Positions 29,600-41,400 of a stretch of 48,068 nucleotides of DNA are shown here, piece after piece (the first letter of the stretch is position 1; every line of letters begins with the position of its first letter). The stretch spans positions 1-48,068 of the forward strand of contig NW_023365728.1 in assembly GCF_000003815.2 (NCBI RefSeq), in the 5' to 3' direction. The notes below the pieces were generated by a model. That model saw only the letters and a list, made by a program, of their open reading frames with translations. It did no database searches and had not been told where the DNA came from. The stretch is from Branchiostoma floridae (Eukaryota > Chordata > Leptocardii > Amphioxiformes > Branchiostomatidae). The position numbers and the translations under genes are program-made.

Positions 29600-29995
29600 G
29601 ACAAGGTCACAAGGTGGTTTTGTGGTTTACTAGTAGATTGTTGATTTGACTGAATCGAAAAGTTCTGGGTTCGAATCCCTGGAAGACTCCAATGACATGT
29701 TGTGTGCTTGGGAAAGTCAATTTACGAATAGTACATCTTCAAGTCACATCTTCATCTTCACTCATGATCAGGTGATGAGTACAAAAATTAAAAGGACCGC
29801 TCCTAGATACGTTTAGGGACGTTGTGCAGGTCCCATGTTTGTGGACAGCCACATCTCGAGCATGTTAAAGAACCCAACACACATGTCTATAAAAGTACGG
29901 GTCCGTGCTGGTGTGAAATTATGGATCAAGTATGTTCATAGGCTACAGAAACTTCACTGAGTTCAAGGCGGAAGCCTCAAAAAAGAAGGAAGAAA
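29600..29995 (+). mobile_element. tRNA-derived SINE
   Basis: TGGTTTTGTGGTTTACTAG is a weak A-box relative and GGGTTCGAATCCC a perfect B box. A long conserved-looking body follows (GTCCCATGTTTGTGGACAGC, GTTAAAGAACCCAACACAC) and a purine-rich A-tailed end at about 29970-29995. The tRNA part does not fold as a functional tRNA. Confidence 0.7.
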
Positions 29996-30250
29996 TTAAC
30001 TACACTTGTTACAAACTCATGACAAATCTACCGACAAAAATCAACATAATTTTGGCTCGCTAGCTCCGTTAATTAAGAAAAACTCTAAACTTTGTTTACA
30101 TCCGAACTCTGGTAACAGTTTTGTTTTGCGAATGTTGACAATATTGCGAAGATAAATGTAACAAAATTCTGTGTCGTCACATCGGGAAGAACCCACCCTA
30201 CCTGGCCCCCGGCGAAAGTTGGACCCGTCTACGGGCAAATACAAGAGCAA

Positions 30251-30321
30251 TGGCGGCCAACTGGCTCTACGCAAAGCCGCTACTTCATGCAGAGTACAAT
30301 CATACGGCGGATAAAAGTGGT
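30251..30321 (+). CDS. Possible 5' coding exon (low support)
   Basis: ATGGCGGCCAACTGG in a GC-rich context opens MAANWLYAKPLLHAEYNHTADKS and meets a good donor G|GTGAGAAG. The ATGGCGGC start also matches a YY1-type initiator motif common at animal promoters. No downstream exon can be linked to it, and no family is recognised. It could be the first exon of the ankyrin gene further right, or nothing. Confidence 0.25.
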
Positions 30322-30519
30322 GAGAAGTTCGCGAACTGACAGAATTTTGGTAGGGAAGTCCGACTTACCTTAGAGAAAAACACAACAACTCAAACAACAG
30401 GAGCCATTTGTAACATTGCATGCCGGGAAGCACGTTCGGGCACGTACGTCCCGTGACCATGACGTCACACTTCCGGTTCTCATGAACATTTGGCACTGGA
30501 CCAACTTCTCAAGACATAT

Positions 30520-30553
30520 CAAGGAGCTTTTATCAGCTGATAAAAGCTCCTTG
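30520..30553. mobile_element. 34-bp perfect palindrome with 7-bp target duplication
   Basis: CAAGGAGCTTTTATCAG followed by its exact inverse. The 7-mer GACATAT stands directly on both sides (30513-30519 and 30554-30560). The arms match the 26-bp element at 6558-6583. No transposon body is present. Confidence 0.75.
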
Positions 30554-30689
30554 GACATATGGGCCAACTTCTCAAGATGAAAACTGAACTACCCAGGTAC
30601 CTCCTGTTTCTAGCCTTAACGTCGATTCGGTGTAACGTTATGCAAGGTGCAAACCCTCCCCCATGTTTTGTTGTGTGTCGTTTTTCGTT

Positions 30690-32280
30690 AGGGACTGTAC
30701 GATATTTATCAGGGGGGGAGGGCTGGTGCGTTAGGGGGGGAGGGCCATGTTAATTTTTTTTGAGGTGGGGGGAGGGCCATGTTAATTTTATTTTAAGATA
30801 GGGGGGAGGGCCCATGTTAATTTTTTTGAAAGAATTGTTTATACTATTTTTTGTTTTGATATCTTGACATGGCCCTAAAACTTATAAAATAAGCCTTCTG
30901 AATAGCCTAAAATGCAAGAGCTTCCGGGAGGCTTCGCCCCCTAGGTCCCCCAAAGTGGCGCTGCCCTGGACCAGCGTTCCCGCCAGGCATACGTCATTCC
31001 GTCTCCGAACTTATTTTTTTCTGGAAAGACGCACTCGGCTCGGCTGAGTTTCCCCAAATATTTAAGTTACAAAAGTGGTGCGCGGTAAATATGTGAAGAA
31101 TCCAAAACTATACACTTTATTTTTTATTTTATTTCTTTTGTTTTAAAAGGACAAAATTTGCGGCAGAAAAGGGGCCGCAATTTGTTGTCAAGCGTCGATC
31201 GAGTCGGCTGTGCACTCGCATAATTTGTCGTCTGTGGCACATGGCGCGGCACGCCCCCCTCCCCAGACGGACTGTCGATCGCAGCGCCCAGCACGTTGGG
31301 ACGTCTTTTCTGGCTACTCCTTCAAGGCTACACCGGCACTGATCACTGCCAAAGACGCAGCAGATCACCGTCCTTCGTATAATGTGTAACGTTCTTGGTC
31401 TCTATGTAAAAAGAAATCCAGCGGTGAGCCAAAGATTTCACGCCGAAAACGGGGTTACATGAGGTCGCACGAAACAAACGCACGCTCGTGGAAAATGACG
31501 GCGCGGCCTTGTAAAACCCGAACGATTCGATAAATTTTAGTAAAATCATCGGGCAAAATAGAAAAAAAAAACACAAGGTGTGATGGCGCCGTTATTTTAT
31601 CCTCTGGAAAAACTACTAGCATTTGATGCGGGAGGGCGCAACATCGATCGCACGAGGTACCGTTAGGCATTCTTTATTCAATGTCGGAAAAAAATTGGCA
31701 GGATTTTTCCATGGGCTGACGAACTCATTGGCTAGAGCCCTGTTTGGAAGCATCAAAAACCCAAAATTTTCATATAGACATGTCTGGACAAATAATACCC
31801 GGGCCAGATCACGGACTGCTGATTCCCCGAGCTTATAGTTATAACATATTTTTTTGGGAGGGCGGACGTCGATTACTGAAAAACGGGAGTAAAAAAGGCA
31901 ACCGGCATCCAATCTCAAGGGCATAATTTTCCTCTCAAATTGCAGGAAATTCTGTTTTAGAGGGATTGAAAATCCAAATTTTCCCGGGGGAGCATGCCCC
32001 CGGACCCCTGCCCCGACGCTGTGAAAATATCCTGGCGAGAACACTGGCGAGATCACTGGCGCCCTTGTGCCCTGACGTCTATATTAAGATTATTTTATCG
32101 GTTGTTTTTCTACCCGTTTGATTATGCCTGTCGGGGGGGAGGGCCATGTTGATTTTTTTGAAGTGGAGGGGGAGGGTGACGTTAGATTTTTTTGAGATGG
32201 GGGGGAGGGCCATCAAAAAATTTTTTTATCCGACTTCCAATGCACCAGCCCTCCCCCCCGATAAATATCGTACGGTCCCT
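30690..32280. mobile_element. 1.6-kb inverted-repeat element
   Basis: AGGGACTGTACGATATTTAT plus CAGGGGGGGAGGGCTGGTGC pairs with the inverse ending CGGTCCCT at 32280. Inside both ends are several direct copies of GGGGGGAGGGCCATGTTAAT-like words. The interior (31000-32060) has no recognisable protein. Probably a non-autonomous DNA transposon. Confidence 0.8.
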
Positions 32281-34231
32281 TACCGCGTTGTCACACTTCA
32301 GTCCTGGCCTACGGTGGCCCAGAAGTACAATGTGTCTGTCTCTCTCTGTCAACATAATTTCCAAGATATCTAAAAGACGGCCAGATGGATTTGTTTCATA
32401 CTTTGTGTGTTGGTAGGGTGGGACAAAAGCTGCAAATGATCTGTAAATGCAGAAATGTTCACGGTGGATTACTACATATTCATTTAAGTTCGCAAGGTTT
32501 TTAAGTTCGCGTATTTCGCTGAGACCTTCTCTTCGCGAAGTCATCTACTCGCGAACTTGTTTTCTTGTACCACCCCCCTCCCACACCCTCTGTCCCCGAA
32601 AAGTATCCTGGCAAAAGTTAAATACTCAGACCATCCATTCTTTTCAGGATAAAATATAAGTTTATTCAAATTATATGAGGCTTCTTTATTTAGTTACTTC
32701 TTTACAACACAAAGGAAAATACAAAATCGGCCCCATACCGCATGCCGAAAATTTTACAATTACGAGGCTACGCGCAGCATTCTCGTAACATCAGATCAGT
32801 TCTAAGTTCTTATATATATATAATAATTCCAGCGTCAATGTCTTCTTACCCAACTTCGGTTTGTACTCCATCATATTCGTACTTAAATATAGCTGCCGAT
32901 GACCACTGTTTGATTCACAGAATTCGAAACTACAAAGCTAGAAAGTTGTCTGAAACCTCGATCGCCAAATTTTCCTTTGTTCTTGACGAGCTTGGCTTGG
33001 AATCAAGACGCCGAAAAACAGACAAAAAAATCATGCCCACAGTTTCTATAAATTGTTCATAAAGTGCTCCAATTGTCGACCAACCTGTATTTGACGTTCA
33101 TAATCCTGAATCGATGTTTGCACTTTCATAGAAAGCCACTTTGTAACAAATAAACGAAAACCGACGCTTCCAGAAGCAATGTTGTGACTCGCTTGGGATT
33201 TCACATGCAGCATGGGCGAACAGTAATTTCAAAGAAAATACAAACACCTTTTCTTGTCAAATGAATAAAGTATGAAATCAAACACTCCTTAAATATGTGT
33301 CCTTTTTATTCGTGCAACTTATCTGATAGATAATTGTGCAATTTTTTACGGTTTAATTAGAGCACAATTGCACCGCAAGTAGCATTTCCACCCATACTAT
33401 AATCGACTGTCCCGATGACCCGAGATGACCTCCAAGGCGCCGCCATTTTGCACATCCGCGCTGCCGTCAGAGCTTAACACAAACTTGCCTATATCTCCTT
33501 GATTTCTCGCTAATTAACATTTTCGAGGTTTCTTGACCATGCAAAATTGAAATTCTACCGAAAATGATTAATATTGCCTTGCCGACTGTCGGTAAATTCG
33601 CTGAAAAAATTGTTCAAGCCACGCGTTATACTGTTACAGTAGTAATTTTCGCTACCGCCAAGTACTCGCTCGCGAACTCAAAGATCTCGCGAAGTTCCGA
33701 TTTGCCCAAACTCGCGAAATTAAGTGCTCGCGAACATAAATGAACTTACAGTAATATTCGCGGTTTTCGCGGTGAAATGGTCACCGCGAAAACCGTGAAT
33801 ATTAATCCACCGTGACCATTTCACCGCGAACTTAAAACCACAGCGAAAAAGTCCTTTTTCCCGCTACCACGAAATTAAATCCCCGCGACCTCAAATGAAT
33901 TTACAGTACTCAAGATTTTGGGCCCCGAGCGGTTTTCCTTGGTACTGGGAGCTCGGGAAGAAGCAGTTGTAAGTTTGGGGCTCCTAGCAGCTAGGTTTGG
34001 AATTGCAGGGGCATTTTTATTTTAAAAAATTCCAAAGAGATCAAGAAAGGAACAACAGATATGAGGTTGCCAAACTCTAGTTTTCCAACTTTTTAGAAAT
34101 CCCTTTTCCATTTTCCCTGTGCATTTCCTTCCTGTGTGCATTTTTATTTTCTGCATTGCGACTTGCGATACCCCCACCTGTTACACAATCAGGACCTGAC
34201 TTAAGATGGAAATGTTCTCTCTGTTTTCTCC
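32281..34231. other. No certain gene; CGCGAA-rich MITE fragments
   Basis: TGTAAATGCAGAAATGTTCA at 32442 and the 33630-33910 stretch (ACTTACAGTAATATTCGCGG, a perfect CGCGGTGAAATGG / CCATTTCACCGCG fold, TTTACAGTA) are pieces of the TACTGTAAATGCA family. A GGCGCCGCCATTTTGC word at 33439 resembles a YY1 promoter motif, without an identifiable gene. A 106-codon frame at 32742-33062 is unsupported. Confidence 0.5.
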
Positions 34232-34742
34232 ATTCTCCACTTACACACTTCCCATAATTAAGTGCGAGAGGGTTCCGGATATGGATGTTACTTGGATGCT
34301 ACCACAGTTGCTCAGGGTGCGAAACCAGGGTGGAACCAGCTATTAAAAACCTTCAGTACGAGGGCGGAAAAGCATATAAACTAATAAGTTGTCTGGTAAA
34401 TATAGTACAGTTATCATTTGGGCCGAGAATCTTACAAGTTTTGTGGTCAGAAGTAACTACCTAACACGTGCACCACTGTGGCTGTTAGTTGGTTTCTTCC
34501 GATGACCTCAAGGGCCACAACTTGGCGTTTCGTCTGCAGCCTTTGTTTTTTTCCTGTCGGAAAGTGATTAAACCATTGTCCTGTGATCGGTTCCACACCA
34601 AACTATCATCTCCTTGATGTTTTCTGTGTTCGGAATTGGTTAGAACCAATTTTCTGTGCCCTTGGAGTCAGTTCCGGAGTTCGGAGCAGCCATATCCGGA
34701 ACCCTCTCGCACTTAATTATGGGAAGTGTGTAAGTGGAGAAT
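34232..34742. mobile_element. Inverted-repeat element with ~53-bp arms
   Basis: ATTCTCCACTTACACACTTC and the following CCATAATTAAGTGCGAGAGG are inverted with essentially no mismatch at 34687-34742. 511 bp, no coding sequence. It directly precedes the 64-bp minisatellite. Confidence 0.85.
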
Positions 34743-34764
34743 GACTTCAGGTTGTTCTTGCCAC

Positions 34765-35208
34765 TGCTGAGTAGAGCCAAGCCAGTGTTAGCGGGAGGAA
34801 TGACTGCAGCTGTATGCCTCTCTCCACTGCTGAGAGCCCATGAGGCCAGTGTTAACAGGAGGAATGACTGCAGTTGTATGCCTCTCTCCACTGCTGAGAG
34901 CCCATGTGGTCAGTGTTAACAGGAGGAATGACTGCAGCTGTATGCCTCTCTCCACTGCTGAGAGCCCATGTGGTCAGTGTTAACAGGAGGAATGACTGCA
35001 GTTGTATGCCTCTCTCCACTGCTGAGAGCCCATGAGGCCAGAGTTAGCGGGAGGAATGACTGCAGTTGTATGCCTCTCTCCACTGCTGAGAGCCCATGTG
35101 GTCAGTGTTAACAGGAGGAATGACTGCAGCTGTATGCCTCTCTCCACTGCTGAGAGCCCATGTGGTCAGTGTTAACAGGAGGAATGACTGCAGCTGTATG
35201 CCTCTCTC
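34765..35208 (+). repeat. 64-bp minisatellite running into gap
   Basis: About seven copies of a unit containing GGAGGAATGACTGCAGYTGT and ATGCCTCTCTCCACTGCTGA, followed by GAGCCCATGTGGTCAGTGTT. The array breaks at the gap, so its true length is unknown. Confidence 0.9.
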
Positions 35209-35308
35209 NNNNNNNNNNNNNNNNNNNNNNNNNNNNNNNNNNNNNNNNNNNNNNNNNNNNNNNNNNNNNNNNNNNNNNNNNNNNNNNNNNNNNNNNNNNN
35301 NNNNNNNN
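35209..35308. other. Assembly gap (100 N)
   Basis: 100 N within the minisatellite; the left end of the ankyrin exon is also lost here. Confidence 0.95.
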
Positions 35309-35384
35309 TGCTGCACGAGGTCTTGAAGTTGTCATCCAACTACTGGTCAGAACTGGAGCAAAACTCAACATCCAAGATGACAAG
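35309..35384 (+). CDS. Ankyrin-repeat exon fragment
   Basis: Frame reads AARGLEVVIQLLVRTGAKLN then IQDDK and ends at AAG|GTAGTG. This fits the second helix and loop of an ankyrin repeat (..G...vv..LL..GA..n..d..G). The 5' end is in the gap. Only a fragment of the gene is present and its identity cannot be told. Confidence 0.6.
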
Positions 35385-36409
35385 GTAGTGTTGGAGGTTA
35401 CCTTTTATGTGAAAATGCACTTTATAAAGATATTGCAGATTAATTGTATTTGTTTGCTTACTCTGTATGTATTGGAGCCCAGCAGCACTGATACAAGACC
35501 TCATAAAAGATGCAATGTTAGAAATTCTTCACCACCAGAAAGTCACAAAGGCCTAGTACTTGATAACCAATAATTTGCAAACGAAAAGGATCAACCTCAA
35601 ACTGGGAAAAGCTGACGGATGACATTTACAAAGCTGTCCTCGTTAACTAACGGAAGAACGCTTTGCAAAAAAATCAGGCATGCTGAGGTATGAGGTGGTG
35701 GAACTTTAATTTCGACATTTCTGACATTCAATGGAGACAACCTCAAGTTCATATTTTGGTATCTAGCCCATAGAAAACTCTTCAGGTGTTAAACAAGCAA
35801 TTATATAATATATATATGTTGGTTACGCCCACCTGTTATCTGTGTAATGACCTTTAAGATGAACTTTGAGAGGCCTTTAATTGGTGTTGCTGACAGAAAT
35901 ACAGCACTAGCATGTGACTTCTCCACCTTTTTTGTAACAGTTTTATTCAGCATATTGCATACCAGTTCTAGTAGAAGTCTCGATAATTAGTTTCCTTTGG
36001 TTCAGACCTTCCAAATGAAAGTGTGGGTGGGTGGGTTGGTGGGTGTGTGTGGGGGTGGGTGGGGTGGGGGTGGGGGGGGTTTGGGGTGGATGTGCACTCA
36101 AGTCCAAATTATCAACATGACAAAACCAGTTCGATTACCCTGGGGTCAGTACAGCTGTCATGAGCCTCACTAGTCATTATCTTATGAAGTCACAGTTACA
36201 TAGGGTAAGTTTCATCATCATATGTTACTGTACTCATTGGACTGCGTTTGGTTTCACGTGTTCTTGTATTCTGCTGGGTCAACTTTCCTTCAGCACCGGT
36301 GAATTTTGTGGGCAACACGACTTGTTAGTCATAGTTAATCAGCCGAATATTGATATATGGCCCAGTAGGCCCATCTTTTTTTTTTTGCACACGGTACTTT
36401 TTTGCACTC
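35385..36409. other. No exon seen; G/T-rich simple repeat
   Basis: Intron-like DNA. A GGGTGGGT run occupies about 36020-36085. At least one exon should lie between 35384 and 36821 if both belong to one gene, because their phases do not match directly; I could not find it. Confidence 0.5.
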
Positions 36410-36765
36410 AGGCCACACCAATTGTATTTGTTGTTTCTCGAACTTTAAAAAAAAAATTAGTTTTAAAAAAGTCGGGGTAGGAGCTACTCGAGATTGGACA
36501 GGAAAACCTAAACTTTTAACATTTAGGGGGTCCCTGGTACTAGTAGCAAAGTCCAAAGTTTGAAGAAAAAAAATAAATGTACCGTCCAAAATGTGTACAG
36601 CTTAACTGTAGTTTGAGGCCCATAGTTAATGTGAGAAAGGAAAGGCAGTGAAATTTTGTCAACATGAAGTGTAGCCATCAATTTGAAAAGTTTTTTTTTC
36701 TTCTTCAAATCAGAAAAAATAGGGTCGGGAAATCCCAGAAACAACAAATAAAATTGGTGTGGCCT
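36410..36765. mobile_element. MITE, AGGCCACACCAATT termini
   Basis: AGGCCACACCAATTGTATTT plus GTTGTTTCT pairs with AGAAACAACAAATAAAATTG plus GTGTGGCCT. Same family as 3398-3768. Confidence 0.8.
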
Positions 36766-36820
36766 TAACAAGTTTTGCGCACATAACATCAGTCACGTTT
36801 TGTCATGTGTGTCTTTGTAG

Positions 36821-36996
36821 CCGCACCTCTTTTGCATGCCTCATTAATGCAGCCAAGACAGTTCCAATCAAGAGGTCTGGAGATATTGTTGAGCTCGACT
36901 CGCCAGAAATTCAATCACGGTGAGCAAGTTTTATCTCGTATTGAGCTTTTTTTCAGCAGATTTCGACAGCTGAGTGTCATGAGGTCGACCTGTTGA
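36821..36996 (+). CDS. Two possible terminal exons, perhaps of the ankyrin gene
   Basis: 36821-36919 between TCTTTGTAG and CG|GTGAGC reads RTSFACLINAAKTVPIKR then SGDIVELDSPEIQS, a convincing protein-like run. The next acceptor TTTTTCAGCAG at 36959 joined in phase gives RFRQLSVMRSTC and TGA at 36994-36996. The family is not recognised; neighbourhood suggests the 3' end of the ankyrin-repeat gene. Confidence 0.4.
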
Positions 36997-37198
36997 CAGT
37001 GGCTCTGCCACTCGAACACGTGCGGTTGATTTCAGGTAATAGAAATATGTTGATGACGTTTCCCCACAAACTTTGACTCAAGCGCTACCCATAACCCTGG
37101 AAGATTGACTTGTGTAGTGTTCTTTTTCTCCTAAAATGTGCGTGCTGACTTTTTAAAACGTAGGCATTAGTTATCGATTTTTGTGGTTTTTACTTATA

Positions 37199-37438
37199 CC
37201 CCCTTTCCACTAGGACGGCGCTCTCGCCCCGCTCTCTCTGCTACCTACAATTTGACACATTGTTCAACGAATTGTATCGAAAATAAACGAATCTTGTTAC
37301 ACTTTGTGTGTTTTGTTGTCTTCTCAATCACACTTTTACGTTTTTTATGATATACCCAGTGTGAAAGCGAAGGTTTCACATATCCTTTTTAGGTCGCAGT
37401 GAGAGCGCAGCACGATCGCCGTCCTAGTGGAAAGGGGG
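37199..37438. mobile_element. MITE, CCCCCTTTCCACTAGGACGG termini
   Basis: CCCCCTTTCCACTAGGACGGCG pairs with CGCCGTCCTAGTGGAAAGGGGG. 240 bp, non-coding. Confidence 0.9.
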
Positions 37439-37782
37439 CCTTAGTGCGTGAGTAAAGTGTGTCTTCAGGCTGTTCCCTCCAGCACTGAGAATGTTTAGTT
37501 AATGTGCTTTTGAGCTCCATGCCGCCTGACTATCCTGGCTATCAAAACTACACAACTCTAGATTGGAGGCGAAGTGCTCGGAAATCTGTCCCCTTGCCTT
37601 GGACCTCAACTCCACCTCTTTAATCCTCCTCCAACACATTTTCTCCATTTCGCAAAGGAGGCCCGCGGCAGGGAAATTTTCATGATTTTTCTCTTCTATA
37701 ACATTAAGTCAAACATCACAGATATAAGACGTTATAGCTTATGAGGTTTTTTTTAAATGTTTTGTGATGATTGGTGAGATCA

Positions 37783-37965
37783 GATGTTTGAACTGCTTTG
37801 TCTGATTCAGTGTGTGTCGTACCGCACCACGTGTAACCTTCCTGACCCTCACAACTTTAACAGTCTGTTTAAGGCACCGCCCAGTTGTCTAAAACTTGTC
37901 TCTGGGATGTGTTGACACATGGAATTTTCATGTACCTTCTTCACAACCTTGACCTGTAGAACGCC
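37783..37965 (+). repeat. Duplicated block upstream of fibrinogen-domain gene
   Basis: GATGTTTGAACTGCTTTGTC through CTTCACAACCTTGACCT is repeated with about 95% similarity at 39377-39562 in intron 1. The two copies flank coding exon 1. Confidence 0.9.
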
Positions 37966-38032
37966 AGGATTTTACTCATATTCCGGTTGACAAACGTACT
38001 TAGGTAATTTGAGGACTCCAAGGATAAGTTCT

Positions 38033-38132
38033 NNNNNNNNNNNNNNNNNNNNNNNNNNNNNNNNNNNNNNNNNNNNNNNNNNNNNNNNNNNNNNNNNNNN
38101 NNNNNNNNNNNNNNNNNNNNNNNNNNNNNNNN
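38033..38132. other. Assembly gap (100 N)
   Basis: 100 N just upstream of the first coding exon of the fibrinogen-domain gene; part of its 5' UTR or promoter may be missing. Confidence 0.95.
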
Positions 38133-38187
38133 ATCTTTATGGATGTTTTTTATGTTGTTGCAAGATTTCCTGTGAGGTTTCTGGAAG

Positions 38188-38427
38188 ATGTCATCCCGGA
38201 AGCTGTTCCCATACAGCGGCGAAGCGCTGGAAGGTTCTGCGCGTAACCATGGAGACCGGCGAATCTCCTTGGTGCTGTCAGGACTGGCGGCTGTGGTGAC
38301 TCTTGTCGCCCTGCTGTTCATGATGCGGGAGATGGCCTCGATGCGGGACCAACAGGCGACCTTCATGAAAGATGTACAGGACCAACTGCAGGGCCTGATG
38401 CAGTGGAAGCAAGAGCAGGGATTAAGG
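38188..38427 (+). CDS. Exon 1: cytoplasmic tail, membrane anchor, stalk base
   Basis: ATG at 38188 starts MSSRKLFPYSGEALEG; basic residues R19, R24 and R25 precede one hydrophobic segment, giving an Nin/Cout orientation by the positive-inside rule. No cleavable signal peptide. Ends AGG|GTGAGT in phase 0. Confidence 0.8.
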
Positions 38428-41400
38428 GTGAGTAAGGAGGACTTTTAAGATCGGTTTCTGATCACTTAGGACATCCTCTAATCAATTGACACCACAATGG
38501 AAACACATTCACACATTAATATTCAAGTTATATAGTTTCTGCACTTCACAGAATTGACTTACTTGACTTAAGAATTGATGAAAACATTTGTCTTTCGGAA
38601 GTTTAAAGTTACTACCTTATATTAGACCAAATCACATGGTAAACACCTGAGATCAGATCCCAGGATCCAAGACCTGAACTGAGGACATTAGGAACAACCC
38701 CAGAATAGAACCCAGGACCCCATGATAGAACCCAGGACCCAGAATAGAACCCAGGACCCCAGGATAGAACCCAGGACCCCAGAATAGAACCCAGGACCCC
38801 AGAATAGAACCCAGGACCCCAGAATAGAACCCAGGACCCCATGATAGAACCCAGGACCCAGAATAGAACCCAGGACCCAGAATAGAACCCAGGACCCCAG
38901 AATAGAACCCAGGACCCAGAATAGAACCCAGGATCCCAGAATAGAACCCAGGACCCCAGAATAGAACCCAGGACCCCAGAGTAGAACCCAGGAGCCCAGA
39001 GTAGAACGCAGGACCCAGAATAGAACCCAGGACCCCAGAGTAGAACCCAGGACCCCAGAATAGAACCCAGGACTCTGGCCAATTATGATAGAACCCAGGA
39101 CCCAGGATAGAACCCAGGAGCCCATGATAGAATCCAGGACCCAGAATAGAACCCAGGACCCCAGAATAGAACCCAGGACCCCAGAATATAGAACCCAGGA
39201 CTCTGGCCAATTATGATAGAACCCAGGACCCCAGAGTAGAACCCAGGACCCCAGAATAGAACCCAGGACCCCATGATAGAACCCAGGACCCCATGATAGA
39301 ACCCAGGACCCCAGGATAGAACCCAGGACCCCAGGATAGAACCCAGGACCCAGAATAGAACCCAGGCAAGATACACAGATGTTTGAACTGCTTTGTCTGA
39401 TTCAGTGTGTGTCGTACCGCACCACGTGTAACCTTCCTGACCCTCACAACATTAACAGCCTGTTTAAGGCACCGCCCAGTTGTCTAAAACTTATCTCTGG
39501 GATGTGTCCTCACCTGGCTTTGGAATTTTCATGTACCGTCTTCACAACCTTGACCTTGTAGAAGCCAGATTTTACTATACTCTGGCCAATTATGATAGAA
39601 CCCAGGACCCCATGATAGAACCCAGGACCCCATGATAGAACCCAGGACCCCATGATAGAACCCAGGACCCCATGATAGAACCCAGGACCCCAGGATAGAA
39701 CCCAGGACCCCAGAATAGAACCCAGAACCCCAGAATAGAACCCAGGACCCCATACTATATTTTGTAGAACATGCGACCCAAGCTAGAACCCAGGATCTAA
39801 GACTACACCCAGTGACCCCAAGCTAGAACCCAGGATCCAAGACTACACCCAGTGACCCCAGACTAGAACCCTTTAAGGTGGATCTGAGGTGGCATCAATC
39901 ATTCCGTGGTTTTTGTTCGATTTTCATGCAAAATGAGACAAAAAACTTTCCATTTCTTGTGTTTAACAAAATGAATTTTTACGGTTAAGGGAGGGAGCGA
40001 GTGCCATCCATGTTTGTAGTTTGTAAGAATGCAATGGTTGGAAATGTATTGTAATAAACAGCTTTGCCAACTTGGAATTACTGACAAGAAAATGGCAGAT
40101 AAAGTCACTAAAACATGTGAAAAGTGATAAATATGTACTAGCAGTGCCCTTCAAAATCGACTATAACTGTTGTTGTTGGCATCCTTCTGTCTTGAGAGAC
40201 AATGGCGTAGGCAAATAGTCACATGCCACCTGACCTACATAATCATGACATGTTAAGGTGAAGGAGGTGTTCACTGTAACAGAAAGATAATTGCCCTTTT
40301 GACAGACTGCTGCGCTGCTCAGCCCTGAGGGCCCAGCTAAGGACGTGGGCTCAACTGAAGGCTGGCGACCTGAAGGCAGCGCCACCTTTTGGAAAAGTGG
40401 AGAAGTGCATCACAGAGCCAAGAGGGCATCAAATAGTGTCCTTTTAGAGGTGCGTATTTATTATTGGCCTTCCAGTATGAGTGATGCGGAAATCGTCTTC
40501 TGGAGCCTAAAGTCACCTATGTGCTAAAGCGACCAGACTTTGCCAGAGGGCCAGCACACAGAAGAATGATATAGTCATCCGCGCATCTCTTATTTATAGG
40601 GGGAGTGACGTCATACTTTTCGGAGCAATTATTTTGCACCTCAAATAGCATCCTTTTTGAGGTGCGTAATTATTGGCCCTCCAGTATGAGCGATGCGGAA
40701 ATCGTCGTCTTCCGCCTTTGCCATCTCTATCTATTGAGCCCTAAGGCTTCCCTTTTCCTTTGAACCCCTTAACTCTGTACATGTATCAGTATCTATAATT
40801 AGTATAAATATCTAGCTGGCGTAACCGCCTGTCGGCGTAACGCATCAACCTGTCTGTATCTGTATCTATTGGGCTAATAACATTCCTTTGGTAGAACACT
40901 AATCCGCTCCCTCTTTACCTCTTTCACCACACCCTTTCTCATTATTCTCTCTCAACTCCCCATCTCTCATTTCCCCTCTCTCAACTCCCTTCTCTCACGT
41001 AACCCCTCTCTCATCTTACCTCTCACGCTGCCTCTCCCTTGTACGGTACCCACTCTCAAATAACCCAACACTCATATATAGTACACTCTTATCTTTTGCT
41101 GTACGACAAACAACATGGAGGAAGAAACGCAAAATTATTATCCCAAAACTGTTCCTCTACGATCACTTGAAGAAAGATCGATAAGAGGACGGTAAAGTCC
41201 AGTTCTGAATCATCCGCATTAGAGGTAAAAGAATTTTTTTTGTCCTCGCATCGCAGGATCATTTGCCCTGAGTCTCGACTGTCTCGCAGCAGAAGACGGA
41301 CCTGAGTTAGAGCTTCATGCCAGCTCAAAATCGGCCGAGAGCAGACGTGTGATGATACACTGACCTACCCTATTTGTCCGTCACTTGTAAAATCACCGGC

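Noticed and set aside
29630-29695. tRNA gene
   Set aside because: Only the B box is good; the rest of the cloverleaf is absent and a SINE body follows.
32742-33062. 106-codon plus-strand frame
   Set aside because: AT-rich, no motif, no splice sites, flanked by MITE fragments.
34765-35208. CRISPR-like array
   Set aside because: The 64-bp units are contiguous with no unique spacers and the context is animal; it is a minisatellite. The same holds for the other regular arrays.
38612-39753. Minus-strand frames with repeated Gly/Ser/Leu/Trp units
   Set aside because: Products of the 20-bp intronic minisatellite; open in several frames, with no domain and no splice support.
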